A stretch of DNA of 64,000 bases from positions 1-64,000 of the forward strand of contig NZ_CP081942.1 of the NCBI RefSeq assembly GCF_020386635.1. Reading direction: 5' to 3'. Below the pieces are notes generated by a model. That model ran no database searches and was not told the DNA's origin. It worked only from the letters and a program-made list of their open reading frames with translations. The stretch's first letter is position 1, and each line of letters begins with the position of its first letter. This DNA comes from Pseudomonas sp. MM211 (GTDB taxonomy: Bacteria > Pseudomonadota > Gammaproteobacteria > Pseudomonadales > Pseudomonadaceae). The position numbers and the translations under genes are program-made. Below are positions 1 through 9,363 of the stretch, one piece after another.

Positions 1-61
1 GGGCACCTGGAGCAAGCCGACGGTAGCCGCTTCCAGGGCCGCTTTGTAAAAGGCTTACCCC

Positions 62-1294
62 GTGACACAGGGCGTGCACGAGGATGAACTTGGCAACCAG
101 CTTCCCGGCCACTTCGTAGGCGGGGAGCTCAAGGGTGACGGCAATTACCGTGGCAGCGATGGCGACAACTACGACGGCGAATTGCGCGACAGCCTGTTCC
201 ATGGCAAGGGCCGCTATCAGAGCGCTGCCGGCAACGTCTGGAGCGGCACCTTTGCAGAGGGTGCGCTCAACGGTAAAGGTGAATACAGCGGCGCCGACGG
301 CGAGCGCTACCAGGGGCATTTCAAGGAATGGCGCTATCAGGGCGAAGGCCACCTGCAACAGCCCGATGGCAGTCGCTTCGATGGCCGCTTCGCCAACGGC
401 CGCTTCCACGGCGAAGGCACGCTGACCCTTGCTGACGGCAGCCGCCAGCAAGGCACCTGGCAACGCGGCCTGCGCGTGCGTGACGAGAACGGCCAAGCGC
501 TGCCGGATCCGCTGGAAATCGGTCTACTGAAACAGGGCGAACTGCTCGACCAGGCCATCGCCGCCCTGCCAACGTCCACCCCACGCAGCGAACTCTACAC
601 CCTGACGCTGGCTGGCGACGGCAAGCAGAGCGTGTTCCTGCGCGAGGCCGACTACGTCGCCGACCTGCTCGCCGGGCGTTTTTCCGCCTATGGTCGCATC
701 ACCCTGGTCAACCACCGCGATCACCTGGCCGACCGACCGCTGGCAACCCGGGAAAACCTGCGCCGCGCGGTACGCGCCATCGCCGAACGCAGCGGCCCGG
801 AAGACTTGGTGTTCATCTACCTGACCAGCCACGGTTCGCGCGGCCATGAGCTGAACCTGGATCAGCCACGCCTGCAGCTGGCCGACCTGCCCGCCGACGA
901 ACTGGCGACACTGCTGAAACCGCTGGCCGACCGCCACAAGGTGGTGGTGATTTCCGCCTGCTACTCCGGGGGCTTCATCCCGGCATTGAAGGACGACAAG
1001 ACCCTGTTGATGACCGCTGCCCGAGCCGACCGCGTGTCCTTCGGCTGCTCCGAGGAGGCCGACTTCACCTATTTCGGCCGGGCCCTGTTCGCCGAAGCCC
1101 TGCAGGAGACAGACGACCTGCAACGTGCTTTCGACCTGGCCAGCGCCGCGGTGGCAGAGCGCGAAAAGGCCGATGGCTTCGAGCCGTCCGAGCCGCAGAT
1201 ATGGGCGCCGCCCGCCGTACTGAAGCACTGGAATGACCTGCGTCGGCAGCAAAGCGAAGCGGCCTTGAACGATAAATCCGCTGCCGCCCTCTAA
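62..1294 (+). CDS. MORN-repeat protein with C-terminal caspase-like (peptidase C13) domain; 5' end broken
   Basis: The N-terminal half (about residues 10-145) is a run of MORN-type repeats of the form DG-x-x-Y/F-x-G-x-F followed by GxG. The C-terminal half looks like a C13/caspase-fold peptidase: a His in LTSHGSRG near residue 258 and a Cys in ISACYSGG near residue 300 are the expected catalytic dyad. The substrate is unknown; MORN modules usually bind lipid or protein. Bases 1-60 read in another frame also give a MORN repeat (GHLEQADGSRFQGRF), so the true gene starts left of the window and one extra base lies between about 50 and 87. The GTG at 62 is therefore probably not the real start. 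The next gene begins 79 bases downstream. Family assignment is good; function is unproven. Confidence 0.75.
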   Translation: MTQGVHEDELGNQLPGHFVGGELKGDGNYRGSDGDNYDGELRDSLFHGKGRYQSAAGNVWSGTFAEGALNGKGEYSGADGERYQGHFKEWRYQGEGHLQQPDGSRFDGRFANGRFHGEGTLTLADGSRQQGTWQRGLRVRDENGQALPDPLEIGLLKQGELLDQAIAALPTSTPRSELYTLTLAGDGKQSVFLREADYVADLLAGRFSAYGRITLVNHRDHLADRPLATRENLRRAVRAIAERSGPEDLVFIYLTSHGSRGHELNLDQPRLQLADLPADELATLLKPLADRHKVVVISACYSGGFIPALKDDKTLLMTAARADRVSFGCSEEADFTYFGRALFAEALQETDDLQRAFDLASAAVAEREKADGFEPSEPQIWAPPAVLKHWNDLRRQQSEAALNDKSAAAL

Positions 1295-1373
1295 ACTCAG
1301 GTCTGTAGGAGAAATCACCAGGTGAAGGTGGTTTTCGGACAGAGCCCAATCGAATAGCAGTCGAGGATCGACC

Positions 1374-2012
1374 ATGTACCTGACACCCCAGCACATTCTT
1401 CTGGCAGGCGCCTCCGGCATGACCGGCGAGCACCTGCTCGACCGCTTGCTCAACGAACCCACCGTCGAGCGCGTGCTGGCCCCGAGTCGCAGGCCGTTGG
1501 CCGAACATCCCCATCTGGAAAACCCGGTTGGGGGAACTGCTCGAGCTGCTGCCTGCACTCGATGGCCCGGTACACACCGCGTTCTGCTGCCTGGGCAGCA
1601 CCATCAAGCAGGCAGGCTCGCAGGATGCCTTCCGCGCGGTCGATCACGATCTGGTGGTGGCTTTCGGCAGACGCGCCCTGGAGCTGGGCGCGCGGCACTT
1701 GGTGGTGGTCAGCGCGATTGGTGCCGACCCGCGCTCGTCGGTGTTCTACAACCGCATCAAGGGCGAAACCGAAGAGGCGCTGAAGGCTCAAGGCTGGCCG
1801 CAACTGACCCTGGCCCGTCCCTCCCTGCTGCTCCACGCCACGAGTTCCGCCTCGGTGAACGCCTGGCGGCGCCCTTCATGCGCTGGCTGCCCGGCAAACA
1901 CCGCGCCATCGACGTGACCGCCCTCGCCCGCGCGCTGTGGCGCCTGGCTCTCGAGGAAGGTGAAGGGCTGCGAGTGGTCGAGTCGGACGAATTGCAACGT
2001 CTCGGCCGCTGA
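1374..2012 (+). pseudogene. NAD(P)-binding Rossmann-fold protein, two frameshifts
   Basis: The start, [20 protein letters not shown], carries the Rossmann glycine motif GASGMTG of atypical short-chain dehydrogenase/NmrA-like proteins. The middle continues in the +1 frame from about 1528 ([20 protein letters not shown], then VVVSAIGAD and the YNRIKGE active-site-like motif). The end returns to the original frame from about 1835 ([20 protein letters not shown]). The first break fits one extra G in the G run at 1529-1533 and the second a missing base near 1830-1838. The two shifts compensate and restore a protein of about 212 residues, normal for the family. As sequenced it is broken; sequence error is likely. 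The substrate cannot be told. Confidence 0.7.
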
Positions 2013-2027
2013 CCGGCCAGCGGCAAA

Positions 2028-2047
2028 GGCGCCGCATAAGCGGCGCC
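2028..2047. terminator. GC hairpin between convergent genes
   Basis: A perfect 8-bp stem (GGCGCCGC / GCGGCGCC, loop ATAA) lies between the convergent ends of the NAD(P)-binding gene (stop 2012) and the citrate-family transporter (stop 2056). There is no clear T tract, so it may be only a weak bidirectional terminator. Confidence 0.45.
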
Positions 2048-2055
2048 GCGTGCAC

Positions 2056-3372
2056 TCAGAACAAGCCCAGCACCCAGGCAACCCCAAGCAGCAGTAGCGA
2101 GAAGATCCACATCCACCAGAAGGAATAGCGGATGTGCTGGCCCATCTCCAGGCGTGCCAGACCGAGTGCCAGCCACAAGGCCGGTGAGAACGGGCTGATG
2201 AAGGTGCCGATGATGTTGCCGATCATCAGCGCGTAGACCACGCTGGCCGGCTCGACGCCATGACTCTCGACCACTTCCAGCACCACTGGCAACAGACCGA
2301 AGTAGTAAGCATCGGTACTGAGCAGGAACTCCATCGGCAAGCCGAAGAAACCAAGGATGATGTGCAACTGGCCGACCATGCCGGCTGGCAGTACGGTGAC
2401 CAGATCCTGGGCAATCGACGTCAACATGCCGGTTCCCGCCAGGATGCCGAGCATCGAGCCTGCAGCCAGAATGATCATGCCCATGCTCAACGCTGCCGGA
2501 GAGTGCACGGCGATACGTTGCATCTGCAGCTTGCCGTTCGGGTAGTTGATCAACAACGCCAGGCTCAGGCCGATCATGAACACGTAACCGGCCGGCAACA
2601 CGCCAGTGAACAGCGACACCAGCACACAGAAGAACAAACCTGCGTTGACCCACATGCGACCTGGGCGTTCGAGTGCACGCTCTTCGTCGCTGATGTCCTC
2701 CAGGCTATTGCGGCTATCGCCCAGCTCACCATCAGCCGATACGGTACCGCCTGTTTTCACGATGCGCCGCTGCTCACGCCAGCCGAGCAGCGCTGCCATT
2801 GCGATCAGTAGCACGACACCAACACCTTGAACGGCGATTAGCGGCCGCCACAGCTCGGTGACTTCGATACCAGTAACGGCGGCAGAGCGCCCCAGCGGGC
2901 CAGCCCAAGGCACCATGTTGAGGATGCCAGCGCCGATTGCCAGCAGCATCAGCATCAGATACGGGCTCATGCGCAGCTGCTTGTACAGCGGCAACAACGC
3001 CGGGATGGTCAACAGAAAGGTAGTCGCGCCAGCGCCATCGAGGTGGGCGAGCATGCCGATGATAGCGGTCGCCACAGCTACGGCGATCACGTTGCCACGG
3101 GTCAGCTTGACCATGAAACTGATGATCGGCCGGAACAGCCCGGTGTCCTGCATCACCCCAAAGAAGGTGATCGCGAAGATGAACATGGTGGCAATGGAAA
3201 TCACCCGACCAATGCCATCGTTGAAGAATCCGGAAATTTCCTCCGGGCCGAAACCGGCACAGAACGCGCCAATCAGTGGCACGACGATCAACGGCAAAAC
3301 AGGCGACATGCGCCCACTGAGCAGTAGTGCAACCAGGCAGACGATGGTCAACAAGCCAATCAGGGTCAACAA
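2056..3372 (-). CDS. CitMHS-family divalent metal-citrate:proton symporter
   Basis: A very hydrophobic protein of about 438 residues with roughly 12 membrane segments, beginning MLTLIGLLTIVCLVALLLSG. The motifs HLDGAGATTF and GPLGRSA and the paired helices fit the CitMHS (CitM/CitH) family, which takes up citrate complexed with Mg or Ca-type ions in symport with protons. A charged loop rich in E, D and S (around residues 215-235) separates two six-helix halves. I chose the TTG at 3372 because GAGGAGAA lies 6 bases upstream; the frame stays open to a GTG at 3420 but that extension is hydrophilic and lacks a ribosome site. The exact metal-citrate preference cannot be read from sequence. Confidence 0.85.
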   Translation of the reverse strand: MLTLIGLLTIVCLVALLLSGRMSPVLPLIVVPLIGAFCAGFGPEEISGFFNDGIGRVISIATMFIFAITFFGVMQDTGLFRPIISFMVKLTRGNVIAVAVATAIIGMLAHLDGAGATTFLLTIPALLPLYKQLRMSPYLMLMLLAIGAGILNMVPWAGPLGRSAAVTGIEVTELWRPLIAVQGVGVVLLIAMAALLGWREQRRIVKTGGTVSADGELGDSRNSLEDISDEERALERPGRMWVNAGLFFCVLVSLFTGVLPAGYVFMIGLSLALLINYPNGKLQMQRIAVHSPAALSMGMIILAAGSMLGILAGTGMLTSIAQDLVTVLPAGMVGQLHIILGFFGLPMEFLLSTDAYYFGLLPVVLEVVESHGVEPASVVYALMIGNIIGTFISPFSPALWLALGLARLEMGQHIRYSFWWMWIFSLLLLGVAWVLGLF

Positions 3373-3571
3373 ACCGATTTCTCCTCTTTTTCTTGTATGA
3401 GTCGGTGCGGGCACGGACACGAGGCGCGGACTCTAGAAGCCCAACCTTTCGCGAACCTTTATGATCGGCTTATCTAAGCCCATGATTTGTCAGTGAATAT
3501 GTAGCAACCTGAGGTAACACTTCACTGTACTTGCTAAGCTGACGGCCCTTGCCAACCCGTGGAGTTTCGTC

Positions 3572-4258
3572 ATGCCCTCTAACAGGACTGCCTTGATCAT
3601 CGGTGCCTCCCGCGGCATCGGCCTGGGCCTGGTACGCCAGCTGCACACCGATGGCTGGCAGGTCACCGCCACGGTGCGCGATCCCGCCCGCGCCACCGAC
3701 CTGCAAGCGCTGCAGGGCGTGCACATCGAGTCACTGGATATCGATGACGCGGCTGCGCTGCGGCTGCTGACGCAACGGCTGGGCGGACAGGTGTTCGATC
3801 TGCTGTTCGTCAACGCCGGGATTCTGGGCCCGAGCCACCAGTCCGCTACGACCGCGACGGCTGAAGAGCTGGGCCAGCTGTTCCTGACCAACGTGGTGGC
3901 GCCGATTCGCCTGGCCGAGAAGCTGGTGGGTCAGCTGCGACCACAGACCGGGGTGCTGGCGTTCATGAGTTCGGGGCTGGGCAGCGTGGCCAATCCTGAG
4001 GGCAATAACCTGGCGCTGTACAAGGCCAGCAAGGCGGCGCTGAACTCGCTGACCAACAGCTTCGTCTGCGAATTGCCGGAGCCGCGCCCGACGGTGCTGT
4101 CACTGCACCCGGGCTGGGTGAAGACCGACATGGGCGGCGATGGCGCCATGGTCGAAGTGGTCGACAGCTGCCGCGGCCTGATCGAGCAGGTCGAGCGTCA
4201 TGCCGGGCGCGGGGGTCACCATTTCGTCGACTACCAGGGCAACCCTATCGCCTGGTAA
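3572..4258 (+). CDS. SDR-family oxidoreductase
   Basis: A classical short-chain dehydrogenase/reductase of 228 residues. The NAD(P)-binding TGxxxGIG-type motif appears as GASRGIGLG near residue 11, the NAG motif as VNAGILG, the catalytic Ser in SSGLGS, and the YxxxK pair as YKASK. The C-terminal LHPGWVKTDMGG is typical of the CsgA/C-factor-like subgroup. The substrate is unknown. It stands alone, between the divergent transporter and the convergent chaA gene, so it is probably a single-gene transcript. Confidence 0.85.
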   Translation: MPSNRTALIIGASRGIGLGLVRQLHTDGWQVTATVRDPARATDLQALQGVHIESLDIDDAAALRLLTQRLGGQVFDLLFVNAGILGPSHQSATTATAEELGQLFLTNVVAPIRLAEKLVGQLRPQTGVLAFMSSGLGSVANPEGNNLALYKASKAALNSLTNSFVCELPEPRPTVLSLHPGWVKTDMGGDGAMVEVVDSCRGLIEQVERHAGRGGHHFVDYQGNPIAW

Positions 4259-4292
4259 CGAGGCCAGCCTGCAGGCCTTTGGAAACGAAGCT

Positions 4293-5387
4293 CTACAGAC
4301 CGAGCATCGCCAGCATCAGAAAGGTGGCGAATAGCACGAAGTGGGTCATGCCCTCGATGGCGTTGGTTTCGCCATCGTTGAGGTTGATGGCGCAGACGAT
4401 CAGGGTGATGAACACCATCACCGTCTGCACGGGGGTCATGGCCATCTGGAACGGCTGGCCGCTGTACAACGCCATGGCCTCCATCACCGGCACGGTGAGA
4501 ATCACCGTCGACAGCGATGCACCGAGGGCAATGTTGACTACCGACTGCATGCGGTTGGCCAACGCGGCCCGCAAGGCGGTGAGAATTTCCGGCGCCGCGG
4601 AAATCCCCGCCACCACGATGGCGGTCAGCACCGGTGGTGCGCCGGTACCTTCGAGGCCTACGTCCAGGGCCTGGGACATCACCTCGGCGAGCACGCCGAT
4701 CACCACGACGCCAAACACCAGCACGCCCACCGACCAGCCGACGTTGACCTGCGACTCGCCGGCCCCGTGGCCGTCGCCGCCGCGATTTTTCTTCTCCGGG
4801 TAGCTGTAGCTGAAGAAGTAACTGTGCGGGCCTACCTGCATGCGCAGGAACACGGCGTAGAGCACCAGCATGGCGCCGATGGTGAACACCGAGTACACCT
4901 TCCAGTCCGACTCGGGAATGAACTCGGGCACTACCATGGAAATGCCCATGGCGGTGAGGATCATCACGCTGTAGCTGCGTGCCGAGTCGTCGTTGTAAGG
5001 CTGCTCGCCGTGCTTGATACCCCCCATCAGCGCAGCCAGACCGAGGATGCCGTTGATGTCGAGCATCACAGCCGAATAGATGGTGTCGCGCACCAGGGTC
5101 GGCGACGCTTCATTGCTCATCATGATCGCCAGAATCACCACCTCGACCAGCACCGCCGACAGGGTGAGGATCATGGTGCCGTACGGATCGCCGACCCGTT
5201 CCGCCAGTTGCTCGGCGTGGTGGGCGACCCGCAGAGACGCGCAGACGATGGCACCGATCAGCGCGATCGCAGCGATCAGGGCAACACCCTGGCCATGCCC
5301 CAACAGCGCGTTCTCCAACGGCAGCGCGATGAGCGCGGCGAGTACGGCCAGCAGCAGCCAGTATTCCTGCTTGATGGCATTGAACAT
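4293..5387 (-). CDS. chaA: Calcium/sodium:proton antiporter ChaA
   Basis: 364 residues, close to the usual ChaA length, with about eleven membrane helices in two homologous cation/Ca exchanger halves. The first half carries GDPYGTMILTLSAVLVEV with its buried acidic residue, and the second IVVAGISAAPEILTALRAA, the two alpha-repeat signatures of the CaCA superfamily. A charged cytoplasmic loop with EKKNRGGDGHG separates them. It should export Ca2+ and/or Na+/K+ across the inner membrane using the proton gradient. Its 3' end faces the SDR gene 35 bases away. It is divergent from the adenine deaminase. Confidence 0.88.
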   Translation of the reverse strand: MFNAIKQEYWLLLAVLAALIALPLENALLGHGQGVALIAAIALIGAIVCASLRVAHHAEQLAERVGDPYGTMILTLSAVLVEVVILAIMMSNEASPTLVRDTIYSAVMLDINGILGLAALMGGIKHGEQPYNDDSARSYSVMILTAMGISMVVPEFIPESDWKVYSVFTIGAMLVLYAVFLRMQVGPHSYFFSYSYPEKKNRGGDGHGAGESQVNVGWSVGVLVFGVVVIGVLAEVMSQALDVGLEGTGAPPVLTAIVVAGISAAPEILTALRAALANRMQSVVNIALGASLSTVILTVPVMEAMALYSGQPFQMAMTPVQTVMVFITLIVCAINLNDGETNAIEGMTHFVLFATFLMLAMLGL

Positions 5388-5507
5388 GGGCGATTCCTTT
5401 CAGAGAGGGGCAGATCGATCCTGCTCCGACTGCAACATCCTGTAAATAATTCAACCCGCGTACCGCTCGGGCGGCTCGATGCCGCAAGGCCGCGCCCATG
5501 GGGTTAA

Positions 5508-6491
<984 letters not shown>

Positions 6492-6937
6492 AACATCGGT
6501 AGCCTGTGCTCTTAGTGCTTTTTTGCACGAGCGCCCAGGCGACGCTAATCGCCCCTTCAGAAGGCCGAGTGGAATCGTTGCGTAGAGGGTTGAGCTGCAT
6601 GGATGCCGCGAGAGCCGCGATGGGCCAGGGATGGCCCTTCGCGGCGGGCCCTCGGAGCAACGATGGAGCGAGGGAACCCCAGCGAAGCTGGGGCCGTATG
6701 TCGGGGCTAGACCTTTTGGTTCCTTTTGGGGCGATGCCAAAAGGAACCCGCTCGTCAGAGCGGAACTGGACGCGTCAACAACACGATAATTCTGGTCGGC
6801 GCGGTGGACGGATGAAGCGTCGTCCACCCTACGTGCTGAAGGGGCAATTGATGTTGCCTGTGAGCCTTGTGGAAAAAAGCACCTCAGTACGGCGTAGCGA
6901 GAACCGTTAGGCAAGTTGCCACGCACGGCAGGTGTGA
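6492..6937. repeat. Gene-free repeat island with stacked hairpins
   Basis: 446 bases without a convincing gene. At 6677-6693 is a CCCCAGC/GCTGGGG hairpin. At 6718-6748 is a perfect 12-bp inverted repeat (GGTTCCTTTTGG / CCAAAAGGAACC, 7-base loop), followed at once by CCGCTC/GAGCGG. At 6803-6828 the arms GGTGGACG and CGTCCACC form a further dyad. The block resembles dispersed intergenic elements I associate with the P. mendocina group. The first part may terminate the deaminase transcript. Confidence 0.6.
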
Positions 6938-7417
6938 TCAATGCCCCTTATGGTCATGCCCGCCTTCGGCGGCCGGCTCATCCTTCTGCACCGCCACGTC
7001 GACCTGCACCTGGCCAGCCTTCTCGAAGGTCAGGGTCAGCGGGAAACGCTCCCCGCTCTTCGCCTGCTGCTTCAGGTTGAACAGCATCACGTGATAACCC
7101 ATGGGCGCGAATTTGACTTCGCCACCGGCGGGAATCACCACGTTCTGAACCTGCTGCATCTTCATCATGCCGCCCACGTGGGCATGCTCGTGAATCTCCG
7201 CCTTGCCGGCTACCGGCGTCTCGACCGAGAGCAGACGATCATCCTGAGCGCCCTTGTTGTGCACCACGAAATAGGCGGCAGCGGTCGGCGCCACCGGCGG
7301 CATTTCCCGCGACCAAGGATGATCGATATGCAACTCGCCGGCATCGTACTGATGAGCGTTGGCCAGCAGGCTGGTGCCCAGCAAAGCAGCGGCTAGAACG
7401 ATTTTCTTCAGTGACAT
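6938..7417 (-). CDS. Periplasmic copper chaperone PCu(A)C (DUF461)
   Basis: A 159-residue protein with a signal peptide (MSLKKIVLAAALLGTSLLANA, cleavage near residue 21) and a PCuAC domain. The copper ligands of the family are visible as His and Met residues in HPWSREM, IHEHAHVGGMMKM and MGYHVM. The tail is His-rich (EGGHDHKGH), a likely extra metal site. PCuAC proteins deliver Cu(I) in the periplasm, often to the CuA or CuB centre of cytochrome oxidase. The PepSY and DUF2946 genes lie upstream on the same strand and probably form one transcription unit with it. Confidence 0.88.
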   Translation of the reverse strand: MSLKKIVLAAALLGTSLLANAHQYDAGELHIDHPWSREMPPVAPTAAAYFVVHNKGAQDDRLLSVETPVAGKAEIHEHAHVGGMMKMQQVQNVVIPAGGEVKFAPMGYHVMLFNLKQQAKSGERFPLTLTFEKAGQVQVDVAVQKDEPAAEGGHDHKGH

Positions 7418-7476
7418 GGCAACTCTCCATAAAGCGATTTGAATAAACGACCGTACCCGCAGGTACGCTCTTGAAG

Positions 7477-8841
7477 TCAGGCCAACCGACGTGCCGAAAG
7501 GCGCGACAGCAGCAGAAAATCCAGCGCCCAGATCAGCAGCAGCGAGGCGCCGACCAGCGGAAACAGCGCACCGAGCACGATCATGATCGCCACGCCGACC
7601 TTCCAGCGCGGCAGGTCATGACGCAGTGGCGGCACGCCGAGGCTGCCGCTGGGGCGGCGCTTCCACCACATGATCAAACCACTGACCGAACTGAGCAGAA
7701 TCAGCAGGCATACGGCAAAAATGAACAACTGATGCGGCAGGCCATAGAGCTTGCCCATGTGCAGCATCACGCCACTTTCAACTGCACGGGCGGCAAGGCC
7801 GTAATCGCGCCAGCGTACATCGGCAAGCACCGCCGCACTGTACTGGTCGATATGCAGCGTGGCGTCGTTGCGTGGGTCGTCGGCGAATATCGCGATGGTG
7901 TAGACGCCAGTGGGAGTGGTCGGGAAAGTGATGCTGTAGCCCGGGTGCACGTCGCGCTCGCTGGAGATATCGACCACCTGCTGCAAGCTGACGGTCGGGT
8001 TGGCCGTTGAAGCCGGCATGACACCGCCATTGTGCGCCGCATGGGGGTCGGACTCCGGCATCGGGGTATTTTCCAGCGCCCAGGGCACGGTCTGTTTATG
8101 GCTCTGGTTGAGCTCACCAGCCTGGCGATCCGAGGTTGGCACCTCGTCCCACATGGCCGCCGGGAAGTGGTTCCAGGCTCCGGCTAATTGCTTGCCCCAG
8201 ACGCCCGTCCAGGTCATGCCGGTGAGCAGCATGAACAGCAGCAACAAGGCGCCCCAGAAGCCCGTAACGGCATGCAGATCACGCCAGAACAGGCGGCCGC
8301 GGGCCGACAGCCGCGGCCATAGCACTGCCGACTTGTTGCTACCTCGCGGCCACCAGAGATACAGGCCGGAAACCACCAGCACCACGCCCCAGCCCGCCGC
8401 CAGTTCGATCAAACGATCTCCCGGCGTACCGATCAGCAGGTCGGCATGCACCGCACGGGCCAGCGCCTGCAGATTGTCGTGGGCATCCTGAGTACCAAGG
8501 ATGGCGCCGCTGTAAGGGTCGACGAAAACGTTGCGGGTGCGCTCGCCAACCCCGACGACGAACTGCGCGCTACGGTCGACATCCACCGGCGGCAGGTATT
8601 GGCTGACGCTGCCCTGGGGGTAGACCGCCTGTACCCGACCAAGCATTTCATCGGCTGTCAGCGACAGGCCGCTGGCCTGCACCTGCAGCAGATCGGCGTA
8701 CATCAGTTGATCGAGCTGCGGCTTGAACAGGTAGATGATGCCGGTCACCGACAGCATGATCATGAAGGGAATGACGAATAGGCCGGCATAGAAATGCCAG
8801 CGCCAGGCCAGGTTGTAGAACGAAGGTGTCGCGTTTCTCAT
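7477..8841 (-). CDS. PepSY-associated transmembrane protein, copper/iron uptake-linked
   Basis: About 454 residues with four or five membrane helices: one at the N-terminus (WHFYAGLFVIPFMIMLSVTG), one near residue 155, one near 195 and a pair at the C-terminus. PepSY domains lie between. The fold is that of PiuB-like proteins, which accompany metal or siderophore uptake and may reduce the metal at the inner membrane. I chose ATG 8841 (MRNATPSFYNLAWRW), since this puts the first helix at the usual distance; an in-frame upstream start at 8877 adds 12 residues without a ribosome site. Its neighbours, PCuAC and DUF2946, point to copper. Confidence 0.78.
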   Translation of the reverse strand: MRNATPSFYNLAWRWHFYAGLFVIPFMIMLSVTGIIYLFKPQLDQLMYADLLQVQASGLSLTADEMLGRVQAVYPQGSVSQYLPPVDVDRSAQFVVGVGERTRNVFVDPYSGAILGTQDAHDNLQALARAVHADLLIGTPGDRLIELAAGWGVVLVVSGLYLWWPRGSNKSAVLWPRLSARGRLFWRDLHAVTGFWGALLLLFMLLTGMTWTGVWGKQLAGAWNHFPAAMWDEVPTSDRQAGELNQSHKQTVPWALENTPMPESDPHAAHNGGVMPASTANPTVSLQQVVDISSERDVHPGYSITFPTTPTGVYTIAIFADDPRNDATLHIDQYSAAVLADVRWRDYGLAARAVESGVMLHMGKLYGLPHQLFIFAVCLLILLSSVSGLIMWWKRRPSGSLGVPPLRHDLPRWKVGVAIMIVLGALFPLVGASLLLIWALDFLLLSRLSARRLA

Positions 8842-8916
8842 GTGGAGCCCGATCTTGTGCGTAAGCGAATTGCCCACGACGCAAAGCGCGCGGCAGGCAA
8901 AGACAACTAAACGATG

Positions 8917-9306
8917 TCAGGCAATGAGCGGAGAAGCGCGAGGATTGGCCGACGGCCAGAGATAACGCACGGCCCCGCCGGGTTCGGCAGTGGGGCGAGG
9001 GTTGGCCGGGCGCTGGCGTGGCAACAGGCCCAGCAGGCCGAAGAAGGCGGCCAGCGCCAGGGCAACGAAGGTGGAGCACAGCGGGCAACCGGAACCCGTC
9101 GAGGGCATAGGCATGCCGGAATCGACGCCGCCCATGTCCATGCCACCACTGCCACTTGCATCCAGGGCACAGTAGCCGCCGTCCATGCCGCTGAGCTGCA
9201 GACCGGTCATCTGCCCGTGGCCGATGGCACAGGCGAACGCGCTGAACAGGACGCTGAAATACAGCACCCAGGCGAGCAACGAGCGGTCAGAGCGGGACAG
9301 GTTCAT
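8917..9306 (-). CDS. DUF2946 family small membrane protein
   Basis: 129 residues. A hydrophobic N-terminal helix (LLAWVLYFSVLFSAFACAIGHG) is followed by a Met/Gly-rich segment with GGMDMGGVDSGMPMP, a CPLC motif near residue 75 and a second hydrophobic stretch. DUF2946 genes commonly sit beside copper-related TonB receptors and PepSY proteins; the Met-rich stretch and CxxC-like motif suit copper binding, but no biochemical role is established. It is the first gene of the copper trio. No TonB receptor of the OprC type lies in this cluster. Confidence 0.72.
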   Translation of the reverse strand: MNLSRSDRSLLAWVLYFSVLFSAFACAIGHGQMTGLQLSGMDGGYCALDASGSGGMDMGGVDSGMPMPSTGSGCPLCSTFVALALAAFFGLLGLLPRQRPANPRPTAEPGGAVRYLWPSANPRASPLIA

Positions 9307-9363
9307 GGTGGGCGATTTTAGGGCCTGTAGCGTGTCAGGTGCTGCGGTGGATTGCCGCAGAGC

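Noticed and set aside
524-1558. Long minus-strand open frame opposite the MORN gene
   Set aside because: It is antisense to a well-supported gene, has no recognisable domain, and its composition is that of a GC-rich shadow frame.
6506-6910. A 134-codon open frame in the repeat island
   Set aside because: It runs through several perfect hairpins, starts without a ribosome site and has no protein-like pattern.
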